Assembly (NCBI RefSeq): GCF_008831285.2
Contig: NC_045138.2
Coordinates: 27,375,934-27,439,933 of the forward strand
From: Nymphaea colorata
Lineage: Eukaryota > Streptophyta > Magnoliopsida > Nymphaeales > Nymphaeaceae
Length of the DNA: 64,000 bases
Direction of reading: 5' to 3'
Shown here: piece by piece, positions 15,992 through 27,919 of the stretch
Numbering within the stretch: the stretch's first letter is position 1
Layout of the letters: every line of letters begins with the position of its first letter
Program-made: the position numbers and the translations under genes
The notes under the pieces: generated by a model
The model's input: the letters and a program-made list of their open reading frames with translations, nothing else
Told to the model about the DNA's origin: nothing
The model's database searches: none

Positions 15992-17247
15992 CGTGCCAGT
16001 TCAAGCCATATTTTCCTCCGTGAGCAAAGCTTGGTTATTCATTTCGTATTTTGATTGCCAATACTGTACAGGATGCAAATCAATACAATGAGACACGATG
16101 TCTCTTGGCTTAACTGAAGTATTGCAACTAAGAAATTTTTGAACCGTACGTCAGTTCTGCCAGTTCAACCCGCACAAAGAAGTAATTAGAAGACAACGTG
16201 GAACCATTCTTAGATAGAGTTGGCTTCAGGCTTCAGTTGTCCAACCCAGAGAAGCTGAATTCACTCGTGGAGAGGCTTCGTGGTTTCATTGCTCATTGGG
16301 CTACAGGATCAGCCTGACCATCCATCTTGGTGCCATAACCCTTGCCTAATCATTAAGTACCCATGCCAGAACGTTAGAAATTGGTCAAGCATGGACAACA
16401 TTATCAGTACTGATGTGTAAATTGTAATACAAAGCCATGAACCACCTAAACAGCGTTTTCAGGTTAAATGGGCCTTGACCTGTGAATCTCATACAGAACG
16501 TCACGAACTGACAAAGGATCACAGGTTTGAAAGGTCTCAACTTGTTTATCGAGATCTCAACATCCTACACGCACTTCTACGCTTTTTATGTGCCTGTAGC
16601 TTAGATCCTGCAATTGTAATCAAGAGCAGAGAAGAAAATTACCACAGTTCAAAAATAGCAGACAAGAAAATGCGACCTACAGTGGGAAAGAAATATTGAA
16701 ACAACTGTACTGTTTCACTGTTGGTAGGTTTGACAATATTTTGAAAAGGAATTTGATATGGTAGAAATTGTTGCCCTCTGTGGTAATCGAGGATATGTAC
16801 TTTTAAACGATAGGTAGACTCGAAGATCTAATTGGAAAGTCTATTAGTGGAGATGACACATCCAGCTCCGGAATAAAGGAAGTAGAGGGCGGAAAAACTG
16901 CAGAACTAGTTTTCATCAACATGTTTGCATTATAGTTGCTTAGTGTTTAAGCAACTCAAGACTATTTTCCCATAGCATACCATGCTTTAAAGCTACTATA
17001 GATACGTGGAAGTGGAATGGACATGGGTGAGGAGTCTCAACGCCCCAGATTATAGCAAAAAGTTGAATTAAATAGAAAATGCTATATCCAATAAAGGGTG
17101 CTCTCATACTTACCCAGTGACTACTGCTGTCGCTCGTCGGCACTCAATCTACAATCCACTGATATAGCCCTTCTTCATTATCTTGAACCATCCTCATGCA
17201 ACACCCAACACCAAACTGTTCACTTAAGGAGATATTCAAGGCAGATG
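15852..17247. other. Intergenic between convergent CZIB and RNA methyltransferase
   Basis: CZIB 3' UTR with a (CT)n tract at about 15953-15988; the rest shows nothing I can identify. Confidence 0.6.
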
Positions 17248-20200
17248 TCAACGAAGTTCCAGCAAGCAGATGCATTCAATATGTGGTGTATGAGGAAACA
17301 TGTCCACTGGCTGAACGCTTTTTAACTGGTAGCAACCTTCAAGATTCCGCTCCTCCTGCAGATGCCAAAACTACGGCTGAAACAACTTCGATCAAAAATA
17401 GGCATGTTCATGGGTTGGATGATTTATGGGTAACCTATACATACCACACCATGACACAGGTAATCCAGGTCACGAGCACATGTAGCAGGATTACATGAAA
17501 CATAAACAATGCGTGGGGCCTTCAGTTTCAGTAGAAACCTTATAAGCTTCATGTGCATCCCTGGACGATTTGGGTCTGCAACCAAACCACATGAAAGTAA
17601 TACGGATGATGAAATCAAATGAACTGCAACAGATATAAATCTGCAAGCGTTTACATGCAGAACCATGTTTATGCACAAGCAGTAAACAACGGACTCAAGG
17701 TCTGACCTGAAATTACAATATCAGGATGAGGAAAGTTATCACCAAAATTATCACTGATCTTGTTTAGATCCCCTTGGATGAATGTAGCATTATGTATCCC
17801 ATTCAGTTCTGCATTCCGGTGAGCATCAGAGACAGCTTGTGCCACCACCTCGTAGCCATAAACATGCTTAACTCTAGTAAGATGGAATTGGATAATGTAT
17901 TATGACACTATTATGAATAATTTATGCCAGCTATCTTCTAAATCAAGGAAAAAGGATATACATACTTCTCGGCCATGGTGAGGCCAATTGTTCCCGTTCC
18001 ACAAAATAGGTCGAGAACTATTTCTGAGCCATCCCCTCTGAGGCCAGCACATTCTTCTATCAGCTTGTAAAGAAGTTCAGCCTTAAAAGCAGAAGCAACG
18101 TCCAAAATGGTTCAGAAATGAATTGATAATATGGAAAAGAAAACAAATGGAAAGAGTACCCAAAAAATAGCCACCGTGGCTCCAAATAAAAGAAACAGCC
18201 TAGCCAGATCAGATCTTAGGTGTCTAATAAGCAGGAAACTACCTTCAAGTATTGCTTATATGCAAGAAAAGCTAAAAAAAGGAAACTAACAGAACATTCT
18301 TATCAGATAGGAGCAGTTACTGGAGGTGAAACATTGTGACATCACCATTATTTATGTCTATGATTGGATTAAGCTGAACCAGAAGCAGATAGAAGTACAG
18401 GCATTTGTAGCCAGAACAAACCTAGATATCAGGCCACTCTTAATCCCTTCGTTTCTGGATGCACTTTTACATAATATTGTAGAATTTAAGGTTGTGGCAG
18501 ATGATGAAAAATGTTTAACGTTCAACACTGCCCACCTTGTTACACGTGTTGCAAACACAACTGAAGCCACTTGTGTCACAACCAACAATACATAAATGCC
18601 TCAAAAAGTCATTTTTCACTTGTCATACTAATTCAAGACAGGATCCAATGTACAATTCTGCAAGCTTTTATAATAGGAAGAATAACTGCTTGCTGCAGCA
18701 AGTAGATGAGATTGGCTGCATACCTGATGAGAATTCGTTTGGAAGAAAGAATTTGCTGATATTTGAAAAGTTAGTCCTCTTAATGTCTCCATAATGGTGG
18801 ATTTTCCATACAAAGTGTATTCCTCTTCCCCGGTAGATGTATTGCCAACAGATGTGTTGACATTGTTTACAATGCTAACCTATTATCAAAGATGGCAGAG
18901 AAGACATCAAATTAAGGAGAAATTTAGGGAGGCCTACCAAAGTGACCACAATTATGAAACACAAATGTCAATGCATGGGGATAAATATGTATCTCAGATA
19001 AGGTCACAGGATTGTGCCACTTTTTCCCCTTAGTTGCCATGCCATTTTTTTAGCTGTCTTGTGTTTTTTGGGTTAACAGGAGGTTATATAGTTTACCCGT
19101 CCTTTCTCCAGGGGTTCTGGGTAGAGAACTATAGAAGAAAGATGTGCATATAAGGGCATAACCATGGTTCTCACAGAAAGTCATGGTTTTGTGCTATGTT
19201 TTCCTCTTTTTAGCTGCCATTATTTTTTGTTCAGCAGCTGGAGCTATTCTTTACCAAGTACCGTCACCAGGGATTTAGTGTTCAACCCCAGAAGAAACCT
19301 GGATGCCAAGTCAATGCTCCACCTTGAACCGTGCAGCAAGAGAGATACCCCATTGGGTTGAACTCACGATGCTGTTTCAATTTAATGCATGCAGCTGAAC
19401 CCATTACCACTAGTGCTGAGCCCTTGTGAGCTAGCCAACAAATTTTTTAGGCCACCACTTCAACAAAATATAAGAGGTTTCACAGCTTCATTTTCCATCT
19501 ATTGTGATCTGTTCAATGTGACCAAGAACCAAAATGAAATAGACATACCACTTCAGGAATAGTTGAAATCCTGCTAACAAGTGGCTCTAGTAGCTCTGGA
19601 TTGTAAGATGAAGTCACAAAGTTAACCATCAACTCCGGCAGCCCAGTATTGATACCTCTGAAAAGGAGTGTTTCAAAAACAATCATATTGTACTATATCT
19701 CTATAAGACAAAATATAAAAAACCTGCAAGGAAGAACCAATCCGCAAGTTTCTCCTCTCACATAATTGTCAATGAAGTAGCCAAATAGGAAAATATAAAT
19801 TCAAACAGAAGGTGCAAGTGGCAATTCCAATACCTGCCAGTTCGTATCATAAGATGCTTAAGATAACCTTTGTGTGTTCGGGCATCATATGGTGAAAGGC
19901 CTAAGTGAGGATCCCTCCAACAACTCTGCACCACTGAAAGAACCTATAGATAAACAAAGAAAACAAACGTTTGAATCAACTGCAGATAATTTTTTTAACA
20001 GCAAACGAGCTCTATTCATGGCAAGAAGCTGAAAGCATACACCAACCAGCATCTAGACATGCTAAATTGCAAAGCAACGTCCACTCAGAGGTCAATTAAA
20101 TAGCAATACGCCTGCCCAAGGATAAGAAACAGAAATTTATATGTCTAAAGGATAGACAGATCTCCTAGTGCAGAAAACTAATAATTTTTTGAGGTAATAG

Positions 20201-21448
20201 CCCCCACCAACAGCAGGTAATCATGTTCACCTCATGTCTATAAAAGTCGACAACCTTGAGAGAGCGTTTACAATTGACAGTTGGTTTTCTTTTTCCTTAA
20301 GCTCATTACTCTTTTCATTTCAAGTACATAACTTCAGAAAATGGTAATGCCAAAAAGGAGCTAGCTGCTTTAGAGAAGCTGACACCAACTTGGTTCTGAC
20401 AGCAGGAAAATTATTGGTAACAGAAGTTATATATATATATATATATCAAGTAACATTAAAAACGGAGAGCGTTGCCCAGAGAATTGGAACCTAAACCAGA
20501 ACATTCCGGCAGTTTATATGAGTCAAGCAGCCAACCATTAAAAAGAAGAAGAAAGATATATATATATACACGAAATCAAACCAAAACAATGTACCTCATT
20601 AGCGGCCTCACTCTGCAACAAGCATTTCTCGACGTGGAGGATCTTATCAAAGAAGCCGGGCGCGTGAAGCCCCAGAGCATGGCCGTCCTGATCTTCATCA
20701 CTTGTGATCAATCTCTTCGTTCCAAAAGAAAATTCCATCTGGCAAACACAACTGGCTGACCAAAATTCCAACTCCAATGGAACGAGAGAGAGCGAGAGAA
20801 AGAGAGAGAGATACCTTGTTCCTGTAATTATATTTGATAGAGCAAGGGACGATGGGCTTCAGAGCGAGCGACTCCTCCGGAAACCTGCCAACCCGGATGA
20901 TCAGGTCCCTGACCTGCTGCTCCTTCGCAGCCACCTGCGCTTCGTATAGGAGGTTCTGCGTGCGGCAACCCCCACATTTGCCGGCGTACTCGCACGGCGC
21001 AGCCACAACGTCCCTGTGGGGCGATATCGTGGAGATCTTCTTCACCTAAGCAATGCCACGCAAAGCCACAATCACACTCTAACGCCGAATTAGCACAAGT
21101 TCTCGGAGGAAGAGGAAGGAGACAGACCTCGGCATGGCTTCCCTTCTTGCGGGAGACGCGGCCGACGAAGCGCTCGCCAGGGAGGGCGCGATCGCAGAGC
21201 ACGACGAATCCTGTTCCCTCAACCCTGCAGACACCTTTACCCTGGAAGGCCAAGCTCTCGCAGACGAGCTCCAGAGTCTGATTCTTCTTCGGAAAGAAGG
21301 GCGTCGGAGAAGAAGGAAGAGGAGGAGACGGAGCAGCCGAGGCGGAGGTGGAGAAACACCGAACGCGGCCGAAATGGCGGAGACGGCGGACAGGTGGCTG
21401 CCAAGGTAACCAAGGGATGCGACGTAAAGAGAGCGCTTGAGCCGCCAT
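17248..21448 (-). CDS. RNA (uracil-5-)-methyltransferase, TrmA/RlmD type, probably organellar (10 exons, 530 aa)
   Basis: Exons in coding order: 21448-21128, 21045-20815, 20738-20595, 19943-19834, 19657-19549, 18879-18724, 18081-17966, 17873-17707, 17575-17445, 17355-17248 (stop TGA). The first ~55 residues are Arg/Ser/Pro-rich and lack acidic residues, like a plastid or mitochondrial transit peptide. A TRAM-like region follows (residues ~65-110). Cys125, Cys131 and Cys134 (C-x5-CGGC) with Cys223 match the [4Fe-4S] ligands of RlmD. Later come YRNKMEFSFG, SFFQTNS, the SAM motif DLFCGTGTIG (381-390), catalytic Cys479 in VSCNPATCARDL, and the likely base Glu522 in HIEC. Expected reaction: SAM-dependent m5U formation in rRNA or tRNA. 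I start at ATG 21448 (MAAQALSLRR); the frame stays open further 5' but with no ATG. It resembles the Arabidopsis At3g21300 type by recall. Confidence 0.9.
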
Positions 21449-24227
21449 GACTGTGAGTCTCTGTACCTTGGCGCGCTTCACTTCACTCTCTCCCTCTCTC
21501 CAGAAGGCGAGTGGGATATGGCTCCGGGTGGGGGGCGTAAAATGGGTCCGGGTCTGACTTTTTCGGATTTGATAAAAACGTAAGCCGATCCAGTGTTGTG
21601 GTAGAGAAGCTGGGGAAGAACAAGGATGTCATATCATTATCGGTTCAAAAGCCAATAGACATGATTTTGAGAATGTTGCGATGAGAAACATATCCTAAAT
21701 TTAGTAACTTTTAGTCTAATGAGGAATTAATATTAATAAAAGAAATGAACAGCTCTTATAATATCAAATTTTACTAAATCAATACTTTGCATAAAAACAA
21801 CTTGTACTAAGACGTATTTTATGTTAAATTAGTGTTTCTAACATACCAGAAAGTTTGTATATTGTTTTAAATATTTTTTAATAATAATTTAAGAGGTTTT
21901 GTTTTTGTTCCTGATTTAAGCAGTGAGCAATATACCCCTCTCTCTCATGTGTATATATATATAATGTATTTTATTTAATAGCATTTTTTATATGAAGCCG
22001 AGAGATCAACTGTTTAAATAAACAATTGATTTCATATGCATAGTTTTGAAGAATCAAGATCCTTTTACATTGAAAAACTATCGATCAAGGGCAAAGGCAT
22101 GTGGGAACTCTGTGGGGCATACGCCCTTCGAAGCCTACCCTTTGAAAGGTTAATCTAATGTTGAAACTTGAGTGAACTTGAGTGTAGTTATACTGAGTAG
22201 CCTCAAGAGATTCGAGCCAAAATCTCATGGTCGATTGGAAAAAAAATAATGGCTTTGCCCTGTTGTAGATCTTGAAATTCAATAAAGTTGTGTTTGATAG
22301 CTTCGGATTTTAGACCTGAGGCTGAATTAAAATTCATGTTTTGGGAGATCCTTAGTTTAAACAAACTAAAGATCTCCATAACATGATTTTAAATTCATGC
22401 AACATGTTAGAAACTATGGATTTAAAGTCAAAAGGGTGGGGGAGGGGTCCAACCTTAAATATGACTAGGTTTGTTCAAAAGGAAAGAATTGTAAAGCATG
22501 TTCAATTGCACAAAGCTCCACGTTTTATAATCAAACTGCTCCACAAAGGCCGCTGAAAATATATATATATATTTGTGTATGTGTGTGTGTTTGCATATGT
22601 TTTTAGAACACTTGTTCACGATATTATTTTAAAAAGACAATGTGATTGTGAATGTTGTTTCTAAATCTAAGAATCAAATGCTAAACACAATCTCGTAATA
22701 TTATTCCTTAGAAATGATAGAGTAGGCAGACCTTTACTTAGATTATATTAAGAAATGCACCCTGCTAACGTACCCCAGTGCTATGAGAATCAATTCATTC
22801 GGATCAAATCGGTTTTAAACCTGTTCAAATTTAGTAACCAATATGGGAGAATCATGTATCAGGTTTAAAACATTTTTTTTTTAAAAAATCGGTAAACTTT
22901 ATTAGTTGAGACATCTGATAGCCTAGGATTTGAGATCATTGAGAATCTCAATGGATTTAAGGTCTTCCATCCGACTTCAAATATGAGGTTTCTGGATTTA
23001 AGGTCTGTTTTAACTCGAACTGAAGTCCAGTTCACGCCACTAAGCAGAAGTTTCCGAGAGATATGTCCCAATTAATGTGGAAATCAGCCTCATCCAAGAA
23101 TATGGATATCCAAAAAAGAAAGAAAAGATTGGCCCAGTTTGACAAATCATAGTATCAGGAAATGCCATATATACAACGATGAAGTATCTGTATCATATTA
23201 TTAGGAAGTAAGGACAATTGATTTGCATTTGGGTGATTTAAATATATCAAATCAAATCTCGCTAAATTGGATATTATCCAGAAAACAAAACTTTGGAACT
23301 GTATCATCATCTTTTAAGGTAGTTTGGCAGCAGAACACCTTATAAGTGTTTTTATAAATCTACTTCAAAGATTATAGTAGGTTAATGAAACAATAGTTTA
23401 TGTCTGATGAACCTATGCCAATGTTGGATAGATTCATGGGAACACTCAAAACGAGCATCCTCCGTCGTCTTTTTCCTTTCTCCTCCCTCCTTCCTTTTTT
23501 CCTCCGCGTCCCTTCTTACGATGAAATTTGTTTTCAGAAATATAAATCAAACTTAACAAACAGAACATGGTTTTGGAAAAATAGAATTTTATTTCTGGAA
23601 ACTTGTTTTCGTTTCCACTTTTCCAAATAATTTCATTGTCAAATACAAAATTACTTACATGTATACATGCATGCATATGCATATAATGTATATACATATG
23701 CATATATATGTACATGAATATTTCATGTGTGTATATACATAAAATATATATATATATATATATATATTGTCTCCACATCTTATTATCAAACTAAGTCGGT
23801 CTTGATAAATCCTAATCCCACCTATTTATGTCATTTCCCCAAGCATAAACCCTCCATTCGAAAGGGTAGAAATTTTTTTTTTTTAAGTACAATCGTGTCC
23901 ATGTGACCGAGTACGGGAAGACGATAAAAGGGAAAGTATGAGGAAACCCATTGGAAAACCGATTCCCTCGGCGCCAAAACAGAAAGTATTTTCCCACGAA
24001 AGGTGGGAAACCACATGTGTACTCCGTTTTCCAAGTCAACCGTCGCCAAAAAATAGGCTTCCGCTGCAAAAAGCAACGGCATTCAAGGAAACCGTTACAA
24101 GGCAAAAATTAACTCAACCAATGGGAGCCATCCACGCGCATCTAGAGGTCAGGACGTTTGGAGCTTGACCTTTGAGTGCTTAAACGAGTCACGTTGCTTT
24201 CTTCTGAAAGGTTTCGTGTCCCAGCAC
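21449..24227. other. Divergent intergenic region, RNA methyltransferase and AG peptide
   Basis: AT-rich, with short TA and TG runs (about 22560-22590 and 23745-23767). The segment at 22090-22240 reads on the minus strand like a short tRNA-derived repeat (GGCTCGAATCTC), too weak to call. No gene. Confidence 0.55.
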
Positions 24228-24235
24228 TATAAATA
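24228..24235 (+). promoter_or_regulatory. TATA box of the arabinogalactan peptide gene
   Basis: TATAAATA is a perfect plant TATA box. It predicts transcription start near 24260 and a 5' UTR of about 105 bp. The next ~100 bp are C/T-rich, as is common in leaders of highly expressed small plant genes. Confidence 0.6.
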
Positions 24236-24367
24236 CGTGGCCGCTCCCCTTGTTGTCCCATCACCCAGTCGTTTTCGCCATCGTTCCTTCTTCGGTGGCT
24301 TTATTCTGAAAAATAAAAAAAGAAGAAAAGGCCCCTTCTTCCTCCAACAATCCGAGAGCAGGAATCC

Positions 24368-24571
24368 ATGGCGACCGCCAGAGGCTTCGTCTCCACCGCC
24401 CTCCTTGCGGCCCTCTTCGCCGCCCTCCTGTCGGCCGCGGCCGCCGCCGGATCCCCCGCGTCCGCCCCGGCTCCGGGTCCCTCCAGTGATGCTGCTTCCT
24501 TCGTTCCCGCTCTCGGCTCGGGCGTCGCTGCCGCATTCGCCGCTTTCTTCGTCGCTCGCCTCATGCATTGA
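24368..24571 (+). CDS. Arabinogalactan peptide (AG peptide, 67 aa, GPI-anchored)
   Basis: Intronless small gene. Residues 1-27 are an Ala-rich signal peptide. The short mature core SPASAPAPGPSSD has the alternating Ala-Pro/Ser-Pro dipeptides that are hydroxylated and carry arabinogalactan chains. The C-terminal ~25 residues are hydrophobic (VPALGSGVAAAFAAFFVARL) and fit a GPI-attachment signal that is removed. The predicted product is therefore a roughly 10-15 residue glycopeptide on the outer face of the plasma membrane or in the wall, as in the AGP16/20/22 group. The ATG lies about 133 bp after a good TATA box. The coding part is very GC-rich (third positions mostly G/C), unlike the AT-rich surroundings. 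That composition also opens long frames on the other strand, which I regard as shadows. Confidence 0.85.
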   Translation: MATARGFVSTALLAALFAALLSAAAAAGSPASAPAPGPSSDAASFVPALGSGVAAAFAAFFVARLMH

Positions 24572-26619
24572 GGGATGAGAACCGGTGCGGGGCTCTTCTC
24601 TTGGTCGATGGTCGGCGGGATTCGTGATGTGTTCTCTAGGGCTTTAGATGCGAATCTTGTTTCACTTTCCTCCCTGTCTCTCTTTGTCTCGGTGATTAGG
24701 TCGGTGATGATATGTTATGGGCCTTGATTCTTGGGTGAATATAAAAATGTCTTTTGACATATGCGAGAGATTTCTTCTGTCCCTTATTGATTATTAAGAA
24801 TTCCGATTTGAAATCATGTTGGGTGTTCACGGTTTTACAGGATGGTGGCAGTATGTCTTTTCTTGATTCTCTAACCTTTATCGTTATCGAATGCTGCCTT
24901 ACAAACCTAGAATTGATTTACTACAATGAAGAAGAATCACGACGCATTAGAAATTGGTCGTGATTCAAACTTCATTGCAGAACCTTTTTCTGAAGTTTTA
25001 GAAGTCCTCACTTGGCCTAGTCATTGGTTCAAACTTCAAATTTCACTTCCGCTTATCAGAATTGTTCGAGATACATGCAAAATGTATACAATCGCTAACG
25101 GTGTGTTTGGTTGCCCGGAAAACTTTTTCAACTTTTCTTAATCTTGTAAAGAAATTCAAGATTTTCAGTTAAATTCTTTTTTTTCTCAGCATCAGATTGA
25201 GAATCTTGAAAGGCCATCCAGTTCGTGTATTGAACAAGATGCAACATTTTGTTGGTACACTAACAAAAATGTAGTTAACCAAATTGTGTCTGTCTATTTG
25301 ATGCAAAAAGAAAAAGGGGAAACGCTCGCAAGTTTACAAAGGGCCCCTCGTTTTCTTTCTTCTTTTTTCCGTCCGTTCTATTGTAACAAAATCGCCCTGC
25401 TGATTTTGCTTCTTTATTTCATCATTTGAATAGATTCTGTCAACGTTATTTTAGCAAATTGAGTGAGGATCTGCGTCGGACTTGTGGGCTCAAAAAGATT
25501 TTGTTGGGATTGTTTAAATCTGTCCGCAGGAGATTTCAGCCAAAAATTGATAAACTTGAAATTTTGGGTTCGAAGAATCGGTAGTCTTATAAAGAGTGGG
25601 TTCCCTTGGCTTGTTGATAGTGGTCCGGCTTGATGTCTTTTGCCAAGGTTGTCGATGGTTCGGATGCAACTTCATATTTCATTCAGAATGGAATCAAAGC
25701 AGATGGATTGAATAAATAAGATCTTAATCCCGTTAGTGATTAGATGGCGTATATGTTCTTAGGGGATTTGGATATGGTTTTCTATTATTTTATGTTTTAA
25801 TTGGTACCTTATTTGAGTCAAATTCAGCAATATCTATATAATTAGATATAACAATAATGGTTCCAATCATAATCTCAGTCGATGCATTGACATCTGTAAT
25901 TGTAAAAGAGGATTTAATAATTGAATTGAGTATTCATTATTCAACAGCTGGCTGTTAGGCGATTAGTATTTGGTTTGAATTCTTGAGACGTCAATCTTTC
26001 TATGTTGTAAAAGTAAGAGCACCGACATATCAATTGAAGTATATGATAGTGTCATTCCAAAGCACCAAAAGTAAGGGCTTCAGCTCTTTTATTGAGTTGT
26101 AAGATGAAATATATTCCATGCACACCCAATGATACTTTCTTTCTCTAGAAAGTGCTGCTTCATAAGTGGGCTCCATGGTTCTTGGTGAGGAAAAGACAAG
26201 CATACTCAAAGTAACACCAGCTAGACAAATTAAACCAGCAAATATGTTTTCTTAAAGAGCCGCGCCCCTTTTCCTTGTCCCTAGGACAAAAGAGGCAAGA
26301 CAGTTAGTTATGGAGGAAGGAACGGAAAGCACAAGCTCATAAATTTTGGCAGACCCCACCATGTTCTCCAATGCATTCGCCTGCAGAAACCAATTTGGTG
26401 GTTTCTTCTAGCATCGAGAGAACATAGATCAAATAGGCTTCAAGGAGCCAGCTGAAGAACTGTGACAATGATGGGCCAGGAATTGTCAGCTACTGCTGTT
26501 GAAAAATGTCTTGCATAAGTCCTCGTTGCATTTTGAGTATTGGTTTTAACAGAAGTACCTGTAAAGCTTTCGCTTTTGCTGAACTCCAAAGCTTAGGTGC
26601 AAAATTCCACCTACATGCA

Positions 26620-26671
26620 ATTTGAAGTCTAAACTAAGATAATACATTTGAAGCCTAAACTAAGATAATAC
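26620..26671. repeat. 26-bp tandem duplication
   Basis: Two adjacent copies of a 26-bp unit starting ATTTGAAG, one mismatch, in the intergenic space downstream of the AG peptide gene. Confidence 0.8.
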
Positions 26672-26827
26672 ACCTAAGTGAGTGGGAGGAAAGCCACCAC
26701 CATTGAAAACGAAACCCTCATCCAACCTCTTGTACTTTTATGGTACATGACTTGCTTTTGGTGTCTTGAAGTGCAGTTACCACAATACTTTAATTTTACA
26801 CGGTCTCTTGCAACACTCTAACTTACA

Positions 26828-26914
26828 CCTTTTTTTATACAGAATCAATGTTTAGAGAATTTAAAAACATAATAGCCTTTTTTTATACAGAATCGATGTT
26901 TAAAGAATTTAAAA
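26828..26914. repeat. 48-bp-period direct repeat
   Basis: Two ~39-bp copies (CCTTTTTTTATACAGAATC...) 48 bp apart with two mismatches, a little over 150 bp after the 26-bp duplication. Together they suggest local slippage or end-joining repair in this stretch. Confidence 0.8.
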
Positions 26915-27919
26915 TAAAAACTGACCATCTACCAGCTTTTCACTCCTGCTGCTGCACCAACTACATTGAAGAGCTATCGGCAACTATTTTCACGTAACTC
27001 AGGCAAAGTTTCAGTCGCTAGGGGATATTAGAGTTACGGCTCACATCAGATATTCAACATAATACTGAACCCCTTAACAGCCTCGCTAACAAATCATGGA
27101 CCTACCTGAGGAAAAGAATCTCAAGCTGCTTTGAAATCAGCACCACATGCTCTCAGGTTGTAGCTATCACCACATGAGATTCTGTGCCTTCACTATTTTA
27201 AAGATGTTCGGAAAAAGAAAAGGCAAACGGCGGAGTTGTCAATTCTCATCCATACTCTTGTTTGTTTCCTAAACATTATATGCCTAGCAATTAATGACAA
27301 AGCTTCTAAGTACCTTTCGCCTGGATAAGTGATCTGCCGGGCCGATCGACGACTGGTTGACAGCCTGTAGATTTGTTGACTCCCTGGTGCAAAGTGATAG
27401 AGGAGGAGGAAGCGAGCCTTGAAACAGAAGATTTTTTATTACACTTGGTCTCACACACACAAAACTTGAGGGATAGAAAAAGTTCTGTAAATTCAGCCGC
27501 ACGGTTACGTGTCTTCTTTTAATTCCCATCTACTGTTAACTTTTAATTTTGTGTACCAACTTCAATATTAAAATATTTTGAAAGCAATTTATTACCATAA
27601 TAATATAATCCAAAGGGAAAGCCCGTGCAAGAAACAAACATGAGACGAGAAAATGATGCTGCGAACTCGGAATCGATTACTTTCACATGGACATACACTT
27701 GTGATACATATCTCGGCAGATTTTTCTCGCCTTTCCATCTCTCCTCTTTTCCTCCCCTCCTCTCTCTATCCCTCTCCTTCCCAAGGCAACATTGCCAGAA
27801 AAACTAATACAATAATAGAAAGAAGAACCGGGACTCAATATAAAAGATCAAAACCTAAAACATTACCGAGGATGGAGATAAAAAGGAAAGGAAAAACAGA
27901 AAAACGAGAGCGCCGGCCT

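Larger units (their letters stand above)
24572..27919. other. Intergenic between convergent AG peptide and DUF1639 genes
   Basis: AG peptide 3' UTR, then AT-rich DNA with two local direct repeats (26620-26671, 26828-26914). No credible open frame over 100 codons. Confidence 0.6.

Noticed and set aside
21449-21481. Extended N-terminus of the RNA methyltransferase
   Set aside because: The frame is open to 21481 but contains no ATG before 21448; a non-ATG start is not needed.
24227-24568. Long minus-strand frames opposite the AG peptide
   Set aside because: Caused by very high GC; low-complexity Arg/Gly product without recognisable domains.
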